This document shows positions 51,466 to 59,916 of a stretch of DNA of 64,000 nucleotides, piece by piece. The translations under genes were made by a program, and so were the position numbers. Within the stretch, counting starts at the first letter, position 1, and each line of letters opens with the position of its first letter. The DNA is taken from positions 36,311 to 100,310 of the forward strand of contig DCUF01000070.1 of assembly GCA_002328485.1 (NCBI GenBank). The letters run 5' to 3'. The notes beneath the pieces were generated by a model, which saw only the letters and a list, made by a program, of their open reading frames with translations, made no database searches and was not told the DNA's origin. Origin of the DNA: Deltaproteobacteria bacterium UBA2221 (lineage in GTDB: Bacteria; Desulfobacterota; Syntrophorhabdia; Syntrophorhabdales; WCHB1-27).

Positions 51466-53439
51466 CTATGCAGCGACCGATTTATGTTTATTCAATCCGC
51501 TAATGATGGTGGTGATATCGAGGATAAGAATGACTTTTCCATCCCCTCGAATCGTCGCCCCACCAACCCATTTTACGTGTCTGAGAAATTCACCGAGAGG
51601 TTTGATCACTACCTCCTCCTGGCCAATGACGGAGCGGACCTTCAGGCCGATCGTCTTGTCGAGAACATTGCAGATGATAATCGATGAATCCTGCTGCTCG
51701 TCATCTGTGCTCGAATCGAGCACTTCGCCCAGATTGACAAGAGGTATAATGCGGTCTCGAAGCACGACCACCTCATTCTTATCGACGGTCTTCACTTTTG
51801 TATCTTGAAGCTTCACAAGCTCCACCACAATACTCAAGGGGATGGCGAAAAACTCCTTGGCCACCTGCACAATCAAGGCCTTCATAATGGCCAGGGTAAG
51901 GGGGAGCTTTATGGTGAGCCTGGTCCACTGATCTTCTTCCGAATCGATGTATACCTGACCATTCATCTTCTCGATGTTCTTTCTGACCACATCCATGCCG
52001 ACGCCCCGGCCTGATACGGACGTGATCTTTTGGGCGGTGCTCAAACCAGGGATGAAGATAAGGTTCATTGCGTCCTTGCGGCTCAAGGCATTCAACTCTG
52101 CCTCTTCCATAAGGCCTTTCTCCCGTACCTTCTTGATAACGTTTCCGACGTTAACACCCTTTCCGTCATCAAAAATCTCGATGACGACCTGATTGCCTTC
52201 GCTGTAGGCCTTTAAGGAAAGATGGCCCTTGGGTTCCTTGCCCTTGGCCTTGCGCTCCTCTGGGGTTTCTATCCCGTGATCCAGGGAATTACGGATGATA
52301 TGTACGAGGGGATCATGCAGGGCCTCGATGAGGGATTTGTCAAGCTCTGTCTCCTCGCCTTCGATCGCTATGTCGACCTTCTTCCCGAACTCCGAAGAAA
52401 GATCTCGGACAAGTCTCGGCACCTTATTGAATAATTTACTCACCGGAACAAGCCGTGCCCTCATAACAGCCGCCTGAAGGTCGTTCGTTATGATCTCTAC
52501 ATAGTTGGTAACGTCATTCAGGTTGTCCAGGCGATGCTCTTCCTTCTCCGTTCGATTCCTCATGGTATGGTTGACCATCATGAGCCGGTTTTTCCCCAGC
52601 ACAAGCTCTCCCACAAGGTTCATCAGCTCGTCCAGCTTCTTCACATCCACTCTGACGGTCTGCTCCTCCTTGCTCACCGCCGCCGGTTGAGCCTGTTTCG
52701 GGGTTTGAGCGCTCGCCGGTTCCTGCATTGCTATTTTCTCGAAAGCGGTCTCAGCAGTGGTGGTCTCCACGACCTCTTGAGCGGGCATAGCTGTTTCATC
52801 CACGCCACCTGGCTGTGCCTTTACCTCGTCGCCGGGTTTCGGCCCTTGGGACTTCTTCGCTTTTGAGGGCTTTTTCGCGGATCCCTCGTCAGAGGTTCCT
52901 GAAATGTTTTTTTCAGCCCTCGTGCCGCCTTTCTGTTTCGTCTTTTTTACCGTCTCCTCTGCTTGCGGTTCCAAAACCGGCTCGTGGACAGCAGGTTCTT
53001 GAGCGGGCGCCTCCGAAGCGGACAGACCAGACTCGGCCCGCTCGTTTACCTCCTCCAGGCGCTGAAGGATCTCGGACACATCTATTTGTCCGTCGTTCCC
53101 CACGACGGCAATATCTTCGATGAGGGCTTTTATTGCATCGCAGGCATTCAGCAGGACGTCCGTGGTACTGTCATCGGGCACGAAATCCCCTTTTCTCATC
53201 TTGCCTAGGACGTCTTCGGCGCGATGAGCGAGGGTGGAAAGCGTCGAAAAACCGAGAAAGCTCGATGTCCCCTTGACGGTGTGGACACCCCTGAAGATCC
53301 TATTCAGTATTTCAGCGTCCGGGTTTGTTTCGATGGTCACCAGGTCTTGAATGGCACCCTCCATCAAGTCCCGTGACTCAAGGACGAAGTCGTCAATAAT
53401 CTCTTTTAACTCATCGCTTTCCAGGTATTCGTTCGCCAT
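51466..53439 (-). CDS. cheA: Chemotaxis histidine kinase CheA
   Basis: 657 residues. The Hpt domain contains the phosphorylated His53 in RGVHTVKGTSSFLGFS. A low-complexity linker (about 135-255, rich in Pro, Glu, Lys and Ala) follows. The dimerisation helix begins VRVDVKKLDELMNLVGELVL. The kinase core has HIIRNSLDHGIETPEERKAK, DDGKGVNV and GRGVGMDVV, and the CheW-like domain ends the protein. No distinct CheY/CheB-binding P2 domain is recognised in the linker. It overlaps the receiver gene by 1 base. Confidence 0.96.
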   Translation of the reverse strand: MANEYLESDELKEIIDDFVLESRDLMEGAIQDLVTIETNPDAEILNRIFRGVHTVKGTSSFLGFSTLSTLAHRAEDVLGKMRKGDFVPDDSTTDVLLNACDAIKALIEDIAVVGNDGQIDVSEILQRLEEVNERAESGLSASEAPAQEPAVHEPVLEPQAEETVKKTKQKGGTRAEKNISGTSDEGSAKKPSKAKKSQGPKPGDEVKAQPGGVDETAMPAQEVVETTTAETAFEKIAMQEPASAQTPKQAQPAAVSKEEQTVRVDVKKLDELMNLVGELVLGKNRLMMVNHTMRNRTEKEEHRLDNLNDVTNYVEIITNDLQAAVMRARLVPVSKLFNKVPRLVRDLSSEFGKKVDIAIEGEETELDKSLIEALHDPLVHIIRNSLDHGIETPEERKAKGKEPKGHLSLKAYSEGNQVVIEIFDDGKGVNVGNVIKKVREKGLMEEAELNALSRKDAMNLIFIPGLSTAQKITSVSGRGVGMDVVRKNIEKMNGQVYIDSEEDQWTRLTIKLPLTLAIMKALIVQVAKEFFAIPLSIVVELVKLQDTKVKTVDKNEVVVLRDRIIPLVNLGEVLDSSTDDEQQDSSIIICNVLDKTIGLKVRSVIGQEEVVIKPLGEFLRHVKWVGGATIRGDGKVILILDITTIISGLNKHKSVAA

Positions 53440-53822
53440 TATGGTTTCTCCTTCAGCAGACTTTTGAGTGTACCAAGCAGTCTCGCTGGATTGATCGGCT
53501 TTGTCATGAACACGTCGGTACCGGCGGCCATGGCTTCTTTCCTGAGGCCTTTGTCGCTGCTCACCGTCAACATGACGATCGGTATATCCCTGACGTAAGG
53601 GGCCTCCCTTACACTTCGCACAAAGGTCATCCCATCCATATTGGGCATATTGAGGTCCGCTATGATGAGATCGGTTTTGACTGCACTTAGCTTTTCCAAT
53701 GCATCCAACCCGTTTTCAGCTTCATCGACCACGTATCCGTCTGATTTTAGGATAGAACTCAGCAACCTTCTGGTCACTCTCGAATCATCGACAATGAGCA
53801 CACGGGACACAATGTCACTCAA
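53439..53822 (-). CDS. CheY-like response regulator
   Basis: A single receiver domain of 127 residues. The acidic pair is IVDDS, the phospho-acceptor is in LIIADLNMPNMDG, Thr is in VMLTVSSDKG and Lys in MTKPINPARL, so all catalytic residues are present. Its place between cheR and cheA suggests it takes phosphate from this CheA. Whether it is the motor-binding CheY or a phosphate sink cannot be told. It overlaps cheR by 8 bases. Confidence 0.9.
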   Translation of the reverse strand: MSDIVSRVLIVDDSRVTRRLLSSILKSDGYVVDEAENGLDALEKLSAVKTDLIIADLNMPNMDGMTFVRSVREAPYVRDIPIVMLTVSSDKGLRKEAMAAGTDVFMTKPINPARLLGTLKSLLKEKP

Positions 53823-54639
53823 GACGCTTCACGTATAGACCTGCACCCTCCGCCGGGATAGGCTTAAAAGAACGCGAAAACGGGTACAGCATTTCCGAAT
53901 GGCCGACCGCCAGATAACCCCCAGGCCTGAGGCAATCGAAGAGGCTGTCGATTACCTTCTTCTTGGCAGCTTCATCAAAATAGATGAGAACATTTCGGCA
54001 GAATATTACGTCCATCTCACTATATTTTCGGTAGGACGCCAAATCGTTTAAGTTCATAAAATCAATTCTTACGTATTTCTTCATCTCATCCTTTATGAAG
54101 TAACCTCCGTTCTGGAAGGTAAAATACCGATCCCTCAGGCCTTCGGGCACATGGCGCATGGCGTAATCACCAAAAATGCCTCGTTTGGCCGCCTCTAAGG
54201 AGTTGACACTGATGTCCGTGGCACTGATGATGTAGGGGATCTCCCTGGACATCTCCTCGCTCAGTTGATCCAACATGATGGCGAGGGTGTAGGCTTCTTC
54301 TCCTGTTGCACAACCGGCGCTCCATATTCGTAACGGTGAAAGGGCAGCAGGTTGTTCCACAAGCCTGCGAACCAGATGTTTGAACGATTCAAGCTGTTTC
54401 TGGTTTCGAAAAAAGTAGGTTTCATTGGTGGTCACTACATCGAAGAGCCGATACAGTTCCCTCCCTCGGGGGTCGCTGTAACGGATGTAGTAGTAGTAGT
54501 TCTCGAAGCTGCCCGCCCCGGTCTCGACGAGACGGTTCTTCAACCTGTTTTCCAGAAGATACTTCTTGCCCTCAGTGTAGAATATGCCTGATTTTTCGTA
54601 GATGAAGTCCCTTAGCAGAACAAACTCTTCCTGCAACAT
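53815..54639 (-). CDS. cheR: Chemotaxis methyltransferase CheR
   Basis: S-adenosylmethionine-dependent methyltransferase for receptor glutamates, 274 residues. The N-terminal helical domain has YLLENRLKNRLVETG and TNETYFFRNQKQLE. The SAM site is RIWSAGCATGEEAYTLAIML, and VIFCRNVLIYFD and PGGYLAVGHSE complete the fold. No receptor-binding tail is seen. The start overlaps the HEAT-protein stop by 1 base (TGATG). Confidence 0.95.
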   Translation of the reverse strand: MLQEEFVLLRDFIYEKSGIFYTEGKKYLLENRLKNRLVETGAGSFENYYYYIRYSDPRGRELYRLFDVVTTNETYFFRNQKQLESFKHLVRRLVEQPAALSPLRIWSAGCATGEEAYTLAIMLDQLSEEMSREIPYIISATDISVNSLEAAKRGIFGDYAMRHVPEGLRDRYFTFQNGGYFIKDEMKKYVRIDFMNLNDLASYRKYSEMDVIFCRNVLIYFDEAAKKKVIDSLFDCLRPGGYLAVGHSEMLYPFSRSFKPIPAEGAGLYVKRLE

Positions 54640-56462
54640 CAGTTCGTTCCTACAGAAAGAGGATAGTTATCTCCAACCATCAAGGTGTCGACGGCCGCTC
54701 TTGCCGCATGGCGGAGGTCTGGGTCCGTCGCAACGAGAAAGGGAGAAATCAGTTCGGCGGCCCGTCTTTGCCCAAGCCGGACGAGGGCTTTGATGCAGCC
54801 TATCTTTACGAGATTATGTCCGTCCTGGAGCCCGGCGGCAAAAACGTCGAAAAGGCCCTGGTCCTCCATGGCAGAGAGGGCGGACAAGGTTTGGTATCGC
54901 AACCAGGGATCGTTCCTCAGTTTCTCCTGGAGTTTGAGCAGATTCGGCTGAAGGGCCGTCAGTCGATATTTCTTTATAATTTCAAGCACCTCAGGCAACA
55001 CCCTCTTTCGGGAAAGCAATTCCCCGGTCATAGCCAGGAATCTGGGGTCTTGTTCAGCCAGCTTTCCCATGGCCCTGACGGCCTCGGAGGCAACCCTGTG
55101 TTTTTTGGAACGCAGCAGATCCTGAACGAGCCTATAGGTAAGCCCTTTGTCCATCAGCTCTGCCGCAGACAGGTAGATCCCCTTATCATCCGCAGTTCCG
55201 TTTTTGACAAATTCCTCAGCCAGAGCCTGTGCAGCCGCCGGATCCAGGATACACAGAGACCTCAATGCCTTTTGTCTCGTGTCCCTATAACCCTTTCGGG
55301 CCAGCCTTTCTATGTGCGGCGCCATGTCCGTCAAACCAAGACAAGCGGTCGCCTGCGCTGCATCACCTCGCACGTGGTGGTCAGGATCGGAGAGGAGCAT
55401 CTCCACGAGTCCAGCGGTAGGCTCCGTAATGAACGTCACATTTTTTGAGATCTCCCGTTTCGTCTCCAGGGGTGCCCTGGCAAAGACGTCCAGCAAAATA
55501 GAAGCGTCGATCCGTGTACCCGTCAGTGCACAGGCCTTGATCATGGGAAGGGTGAATCTGGCGTCGACCTCTCTCAGGTAGTCCTCCGGGTTGTTCCTCC
55601 AGACAGGGTGGAGATCCAACAGAAGGGCAATGATAGCCGAGTATTCCTCTTCGCCGGGGTCTCGCTTGGCCAATTCTCCGAGGATCAGGGTAACGGCTTC
55701 AGCGTTCCTGAATAATGTGGCGAGGGCAAGCAGTCTCAAGGGAACTTTACCCCCACTATTGATCAGGTTATGGAGGTGGGTAAGAAGGTCGCTGCCCATG
55801 GTGCTTCTCAGCAGGTCGAGAATCTCCTTGCCCCCATCTTCCAGAATGGTCCTTACGAAGCGGTCCCTTTTTCTTCCCCGCAACGTTCTGACATTCTCTA
55901 CGATCTCACCAATGACTTCCGGATCATTCCAAGCCATGAGGGCGCTGCACGCTGCCGTTGCCTTGAGGCTATCCCCCTCGTGAAAAACCCTCAATAATTG
56001 CTGAAGGGCCTGTCTTCCCCCGATTTCACCAAGACTGGCTGCCGCGGCACACGCAACCCATGTTTTGTCGTGAAGGGCTTGTACCAAGTGTTTTACTGCT
56101 CCGGGTCCGCGAAATTTTCCCAGGGCCGCGCAGGCGGCCTCCCGGACATTGGGGTTTTTATCGCGAGTCTTCTCGATCAGAACCTTCGATCCTCCCGCCG
56201 GTCTGGCATCACCGATAAGGCTGCACGCAAGGGCACGGACGTCAGATTCAGGGGCAGAGGCAAGCCGCACCATGACCTTCCCATACCTGCGAGGGCTTTT
56301 GGCGAGGCTCTCTATAGCCGCCATGCGGAGTCCCACATCTCTTCCTCTGACATGATCGAGGACGGACTCCAGGCCTTGCCCCTTCCCGGCCGAGGCTTTT
56401 TTAAGGCCCCCGCCGTCAGTGATGGTCCTCGCCTTATAGCCTGATAGACCTCTCTCTTCCAT
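54639..56462 (-). CDS. Large HEAT-repeat protein in the che operon
   Basis: 607 residues made almost wholly of HEAT/PBS-lyase-type repeats from about residue 25 to the end, for example RDVGLRMAAIESLAKSPRRY, NPNVREAACAALGKFRGPGA and HRVASEAVRAMGKLAEQDP. No catalytic domain, signal peptide or membrane segment. HEAT arrays act as protein-binding scaffolds; PBS-lyase-type repeats alone do not imply bilin binding. Placed between cheB and cheR with 9-base and 1-base junctions, it is probably part of the chemotaxis machinery, perhaps as a scaffold for CheB/CheR. Specific function unknown. Confidence 0.8.
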   Translation of the reverse strand: MEERGLSGYKARTITDGGGLKKASAGKGQGLESVLDHVRGRDVGLRMAAIESLAKSPRRYGKVMVRLASAPESDVRALACSLIGDARPAGGSKVLIEKTRDKNPNVREAACAALGKFRGPGAVKHLVQALHDKTWVACAAAASLGEIGGRQALQQLLRVFHEGDSLKATAACSALMAWNDPEVIGEIVENVRTLRGRKRDRFVRTILEDGGKEILDLLRSTMGSDLLTHLHNLINSGGKVPLRLLALATLFRNAEAVTLILGELAKRDPGEEEYSAIIALLLDLHPVWRNNPEDYLREVDARFTLPMIKACALTGTRIDASILLDVFARAPLETKREISKNVTFITEPTAGLVEMLLSDPDHHVRGDAAQATACLGLTDMAPHIERLARKGYRDTRQKALRSLCILDPAAAQALAEEFVKNGTADDKGIYLSAAELMDKGLTYRLVQDLLRSKKHRVASEAVRAMGKLAEQDPRFLAMTGELLSRKRVLPEVLEIIKKYRLTALQPNLLKLQEKLRNDPWLRYQTLSALSAMEDQGLFDVFAAGLQDGHNLVKIGCIKALVRLGQRRAAELISPFLVATDPDLRHAARAAVDTLMVGDNYPLSVGTN

Positions 56463-56471
56463 AGGTTTTTC

Positions 56472-57512
56472 TCAAAGTACCTTGACGATCTCCTCGGGGA
56501 TCTTCTGAATAGGCAAAACGGCATTAGCAAGATGGGCCTCAATGACGACCCGCGGCATACCATATACCACGCAGGTCTCCTCATCCTGCGCGATCACGTA
56601 GCCCTGTCGAGACTTGATCTCCCTGAACCCCGCCAATCCGTCAGATCCCATTCCGGTCAGTATAACCGCAACGACTTTCGACTCGTATGTACGGGCTACA
56701 CTGTCCATCAACAGATCCACCGACGGCCGGTAGATGTAGCGATCGTCCGACACCAGCTCCACAAAGGTCTCCTTGCCCTTTCTCCTCACTGCCATGTGGC
56801 TGTCACCGGGGGCTATCAGGGCCGTTCCCGGTTTTAGGGGCTCTCTATTTTCAGCCTCCTTGACGGTTATCTGACAAAGATGGTTCAAGCGTTCCGCGAA
56901 GGATTGTGTAAACAGCTTGGGCATATGCTGGGCGATTACCAGAGGGACGGGAAAGGAACTCGAAAGGCTGGTCAATATGTGTTGCAGGGCCGGAGGCCCC
57001 CCGGTCGATGCACCCAAAGAGACGATGTGGTGATCCCCATGAGAGGCAGGCACACTACGTTCAGCCAGCGGTCGTTTCTGTGTATGGATCTCAGGCTTGG
57101 GCGCGGGCAAGCGGACCCTGCGTCTGGCCACATCCTTTATCTTTCTGAGGAGTTCCCCTTCAATCTTGAAAAGCCCCACACCAGCATTGCCACTGTCCTT
57201 GGTTATAAAATCACAGGCCCCCATATTCAGGGCATCAAGGGTTATGTTGGCCCCCTCCTGGGTGATACCGCTCAGCATGATCACAGGCAGAGGCTTGGTG
57301 GACATAATCTTCTTCAGGGCCTCTATGCCGTTCATCCGGGGCATCTCAACGTCCATGGTTACGACGTCGGGACGGAGTGCCTCAATTTGCTCCAGGGCAT
57401 TTATTCCGTTATCGGCGGTTCCCACCACCTGAATCCCCGGGTCCTTCTCAAGAATCCTGCATATGACTTTGCGAATGAATGCAGAATCATCAACGACAAG
57501 TACTCGTATCAT
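56472..57512 (-). CDS. cheB: Chemotaxis protein-glutamate methylesterase CheB
   Basis: 346 residues from ATG 57512 (MIRVLVVDDSAFIRK); an upstream TTG at 57536 would only add 8 residues. The receiver phospho-acceptor is in VVTMDVEMPRMNG. The esterase domain carries the Ser-His-Asp triad: Ser in GASTGGPPAL, His in VIAQHMPKLFTQSFAERL, Asp in VILTGMGSDGLAG. It removes receptor methyl groups opposite to CheR. It overlaps the HDOD gene by 23 bases. Confidence 0.95.
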   Translation of the reverse strand: MIRVLVVDDSAFIRKVICRILEKDPGIQVVGTADNGINALEQIEALRPDVVTMDVEMPRMNGIEALKKIMSTKPLPVIMLSGITQEGANITLDALNMGACDFITKDSGNAGVGLFKIEGELLRKIKDVARRRVRLPAPKPEIHTQKRPLAERSVPASHGDHHIVSLGASTGGPPALQHILTSLSSSFPVPLVIAQHMPKLFTQSFAERLNHLCQITVKEAENREPLKPGTALIAPGDSHMAVRRKGKETFVELVSDDRYIYRPSVDLLMDSVARTYESKVVAVILTGMGSDGLAGFREIKSRQGYVIAQDEETCVVYGMPRVVIEAHLANAVLPIQKIPEEIVKVL

Positions 57513-58392
57513 GGTCCTCTCTGGTTGTATGTTCAAGGAATGCCTTCACTGACTTGAGAGAATCGTAGATCCTGGAGAAGAAGTGCAGTTCCGCTGACGC
57601 GGAAAGTTCCAGTTCCGTCTCCTTTAGACAACTCGATAGGCCGCGGTGTTTTACCAGGAAATCATCAAATTCCCCCAGATCAACGTCCAGGCTGATCCTC
57701 TTTGCAAACTCGCTGGCCAATGCCGTTGCTGTGACTATCTCAATGTGTGGGGTCGTGGATTCACGCGAATGGTGATACCTTACGCCATCGGCAATGGCCA
57801 AAGGAATGTTCCATTGGTCGAGTAACAAGCCTCCAATCATACCGTGGTCCATTCCTAAAACCTGTCGTTCGGCCTCATCTCTTGCCACCGAACCCGACTT
57901 CGTCAACAGCTCGATCTCCCGCACCTCTTCCGGGAAATGCTGATGGATCACGATCTTCCCCATGTCATGAAGGCTCCCACTGATGTAGGCCTCGTTGCAC
58001 CCCTGAGGGTTCAGGTGCTGGCTCATTGCCTTCGCAATGATACCCGAAATCATCGCATGTTCTACGAACCCTTCATTCCTAAAGCCTCCCGGCTCTCCCT
58101 CCAGCAATGAAAGAAAGGGCATCTGTAGAATCACCGATGTAAGGTGCTGGTATCCAATGACGGCTATGGCCCGCTCGAGGGTCACGACCTTTCTGAAATT
58201 GTTGGTCCCAAAGTATGCCGTGTTGGCAATACGAAGGACCTCGCTTGACATGGACGGGTCTAGATGGCGTGCCACATCTGAGGCCGAGCTCTTGGGATCG
58301 TCGATAAGGGAGACGATATCCGCAACCAGACTCGGAAAGGTGGGCAGAATCTTTATCCCTTCGACCTTTTGGAGGATGCTGTTCTGATCCAT
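57490..58392 (-). CDS. HDOD-domain protein at the head of the che operon
   Basis: 300 residues from ATG 58392. The HDOD fold covers residues 5-210: IKILPTFPSLVADIVSLIDD, LDPSMSSEVLRIANTAYFG, VTLERAIAVIGYQHL and the degenerate HD segment SGSLHDMGKIVIHQ. HDOD proteins usually relay signals with response regulators and often lack hydrolase activity. A GTG at 58422 would place the start inside the sigma-28 -10/spacer region, so ATG 58392 is preferred. Link to chemotaxis is from operon position. Confidence 0.85.
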   Translation of the reverse strand: MDQNSILQKVEGIKILPTFPSLVADIVSLIDDPKSSASDVARHLDPSMSSEVLRIANTAYFGTNNFRKVVTLERAIAVIGYQHLTSVILQMPFLSLLEGEPGGFRNEGFVEHAMISGIIAKAMSQHLNPQGCNEAYISGSLHDMGKIVIHQHFPEEVREIELLTKSGSVARDEAERQVLGMDHGMIGGLLLDQWNIPLAIADGVRYHHSRESTTPHIEIVTATALASEFAKRISLDVDLGEFDDFLVKHRGLSSCLKETELELSASAELHFFSRIYDSLKSVKAFLEHTTREDHDTSTCR

Positions 58393-58408
58393 AGGGTTCT
58401 CAAGGGAA

Positions 58409-58435
58409 TTATCGGCCTCCACCCCATTCTCTTTA
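58409..58435 (-). promoter_or_regulatory. Sigma-28 (FliA) promoter for the HDOD-che operon, overlapping the fliA stop codon
   Basis: Minus strand TAAAGAGA (58435-58428), 11-base spacer, GCCGATAA (58416-58409): 5/8 (with the key TAAAG) and 8/8. The first three bases are the TAA stop of fliA. It implies chemotaxis genes belong to the late class. Confidence 0.72.
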
Positions 58436-59170
58436 GCCTTTGAGCCGGCGCCTGACGTGAGTACGCAACGAAAGGATGGCTTGCGAGTGTATCTGAGAAA
58501 CGCGGGCTTCGGTAATGCTCAGGGTCTGGGCGATCTCCTTCATATTCATGTCCTCATAATAGTAGAGGCTAAGGACAATCTTCTGTTTCTCCGGCAGCCT
58601 GTCTATCTCGACGCCGAGGATGTGTTCCATCTCACTGAGTTCGGCACACCTCTCAGGGCTGGCCCCGTCCTCTACCACAAACTTGATGATACCTTCTCTG
58701 TCCGTACCGGACAATTCCGAGATATCCTCTATGCTCAGGATGGAGAGATTCCCGAAGTCCTTGAGCATGTCAAGATAGTCGTCCAGGCTCATTTTCAGTT
58801 CCTGGGCGACCTCCTCCTCCTTCGGATACCTCCCGAGCCTGCTTTCAAGCTTCCTGATGACTTCTTCAAGTTTCTTTGCCTTGGACCTGGCGCTTCGAGG
58901 AAACCAATCCCTCTTCCTCAACTCGTCGATCATCGCGCCCCGTATCCTGAGGTATGCGAAGGTATTGAGTTTTATGCCCCTGCTCGCATCGTACTTCTCC
59001 ATTGCCTCGAGAAGCCCGAGAACGCCTGACGATATCAGATCCTCGGTTACACTGTCGTCCTCAAAGCCTCTTGACACTTTGAAGGCAAGGTGTTTAATGA
59101 TGGGCAGAAAATCCTCGATGATCTTTTCCCTTTCATCGACCTCAACGCTTCTGTAGGCTCTCTTATACAT
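58433..59170 (-). CDS. fliA: Flagellar sigma factor FliA (sigma-28)
   Basis: 245 residues. Region 2 contains IKHLAFKVSRGFEDDSVTED and GLLEAMEKYDASRGIKLNTF; region 3 RYPKEEEVAQELKMSLDDYL; region 4 DMNMKEIAQTLSITEARVSQ, the -35-recognition helix. FliA directs late flagellar genes and is held by FlgM. Predicted target promoters lie at 37965, 40314, 40410, 46072 and 58409. Three bases separate it from flhG. Confidence 0.96.
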   Translation of the reverse strand: MYKRAYRSVEVDEREKIIEDFLPIIKHLAFKVSRGFEDDSVTEDLISSGVLGLLEAMEKYDASRGIKLNTFAYLRIRGAMIDELRKRDWFPRSARSKAKKLEEVIRKLESRLGRYPKEEEVAQELKMSLDDYLDMLKDFGNLSILSIEDISELSGTDREGIIKFVVEDGASPERCAELSEMEHILGVEIDRLPEKQKIVLSLYYYEDMNMKEIAQTLSITEARVSQIHSQAILSLRTHVRRRLKG

Positions 59171-59172
59171 GA

Positions 59173-59916
59173 TCAGTACACCAACCTATCGCATATTTGT
59201 TGTAAGGCTTTGGTGGCAAAGGTTTCCGGAAAACTCTCGGCCCATAATCGTTGCTTCTTTATGGCCAGATTGACGTTCTTGTCGGAGGGGATATACCCCC
59301 CAAAATCAAGGGATACATCAAGGAAACGATCCGTTACGAGGAGGAGTTTCCTGTAGACATCCAGCGCCTCCCGTTCGTCCCTCACCATGTTCACGAGGAT
59401 CCTGAAGTCCCTGCGCATGGTCGATTTATGAAGGACCTTGATGGTCGCGTATGAATCGGTCAGACTGGCCGGATCAGGGGTAACGATGACGAACACATCA
59501 TGGCTAATGGCGTTGAAGTAGAGCACGTTCGAGGAGATACCGGCAGATGTATCCATGATGAGGAAATCGTAATCAGGGATATCCTGGAATGAAGAGAGCA
59601 AGATGGTCTTTTCCTCCACCGAAAGATTGGAGAATTCGGCAATGCCTGACGTTGCCGGGATGACCTTGATCCCGAAAGGCCCGTCCACAATGATGTCCTG
59701 CATGCTCTTCTCCCCGTTTATCAGGTCCCGAATGTTGAACCGGGGCACAACGCCGAGCATGATATCGATGTTGCCAAGGGCCAGATCGGCATCCAGAATG
59801 TAGGTCTGTTTCTTCATCACGCTCAGCAAATAAGCCATGTTGGAGACGATGGCCGATTTGCCTACCCCTCCCTTGCCGCTCGTAATCGCTATTGTTTTCT
59901 TTCTTCGCTCCTCCAT
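59173..59916 (-). CDS. flhG: Flagellar number regulator FlhG (MinD-like ATPase)
   Basis: 247 residues with the deviant Walker A GKGGVGKSAIVSN, ADLALGNIDIMLG (switch I region) and LIMDTSAGISSNVL (switch II). No C-terminal MinD membrane helix is obvious, though the end is helical. FlhG limits flagellar number and works with FlhF; the ATPase also touches the C-ring in other species. It overlaps flhF by 28 bases. The N-terminus is short, with the family's usual FlhF-activating helix reduced to EERRKKTIAI. Confidence 0.92.
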   Translation of the reverse strand: MEERRKKTIAITSGKGGVGKSAIVSNMAYLLSVMKKQTYILDADLALGNIDIMLGVVPRFNIRDLINGEKSMQDIIVDGPFGIKVIPATSGIAEFSNLSVEEKTILLSSFQDIPDYDFLIMDTSAGISSNVLYFNAISHDVFVIVTPDPASLTDSYATIKVLHKSTMRRDFRILVNMVRDEREALDVYRKLLLVTDRFLDVSLDFGGYIPSDKNVNLAIKKQRLWAESFPETFATKALQQICDRLVY

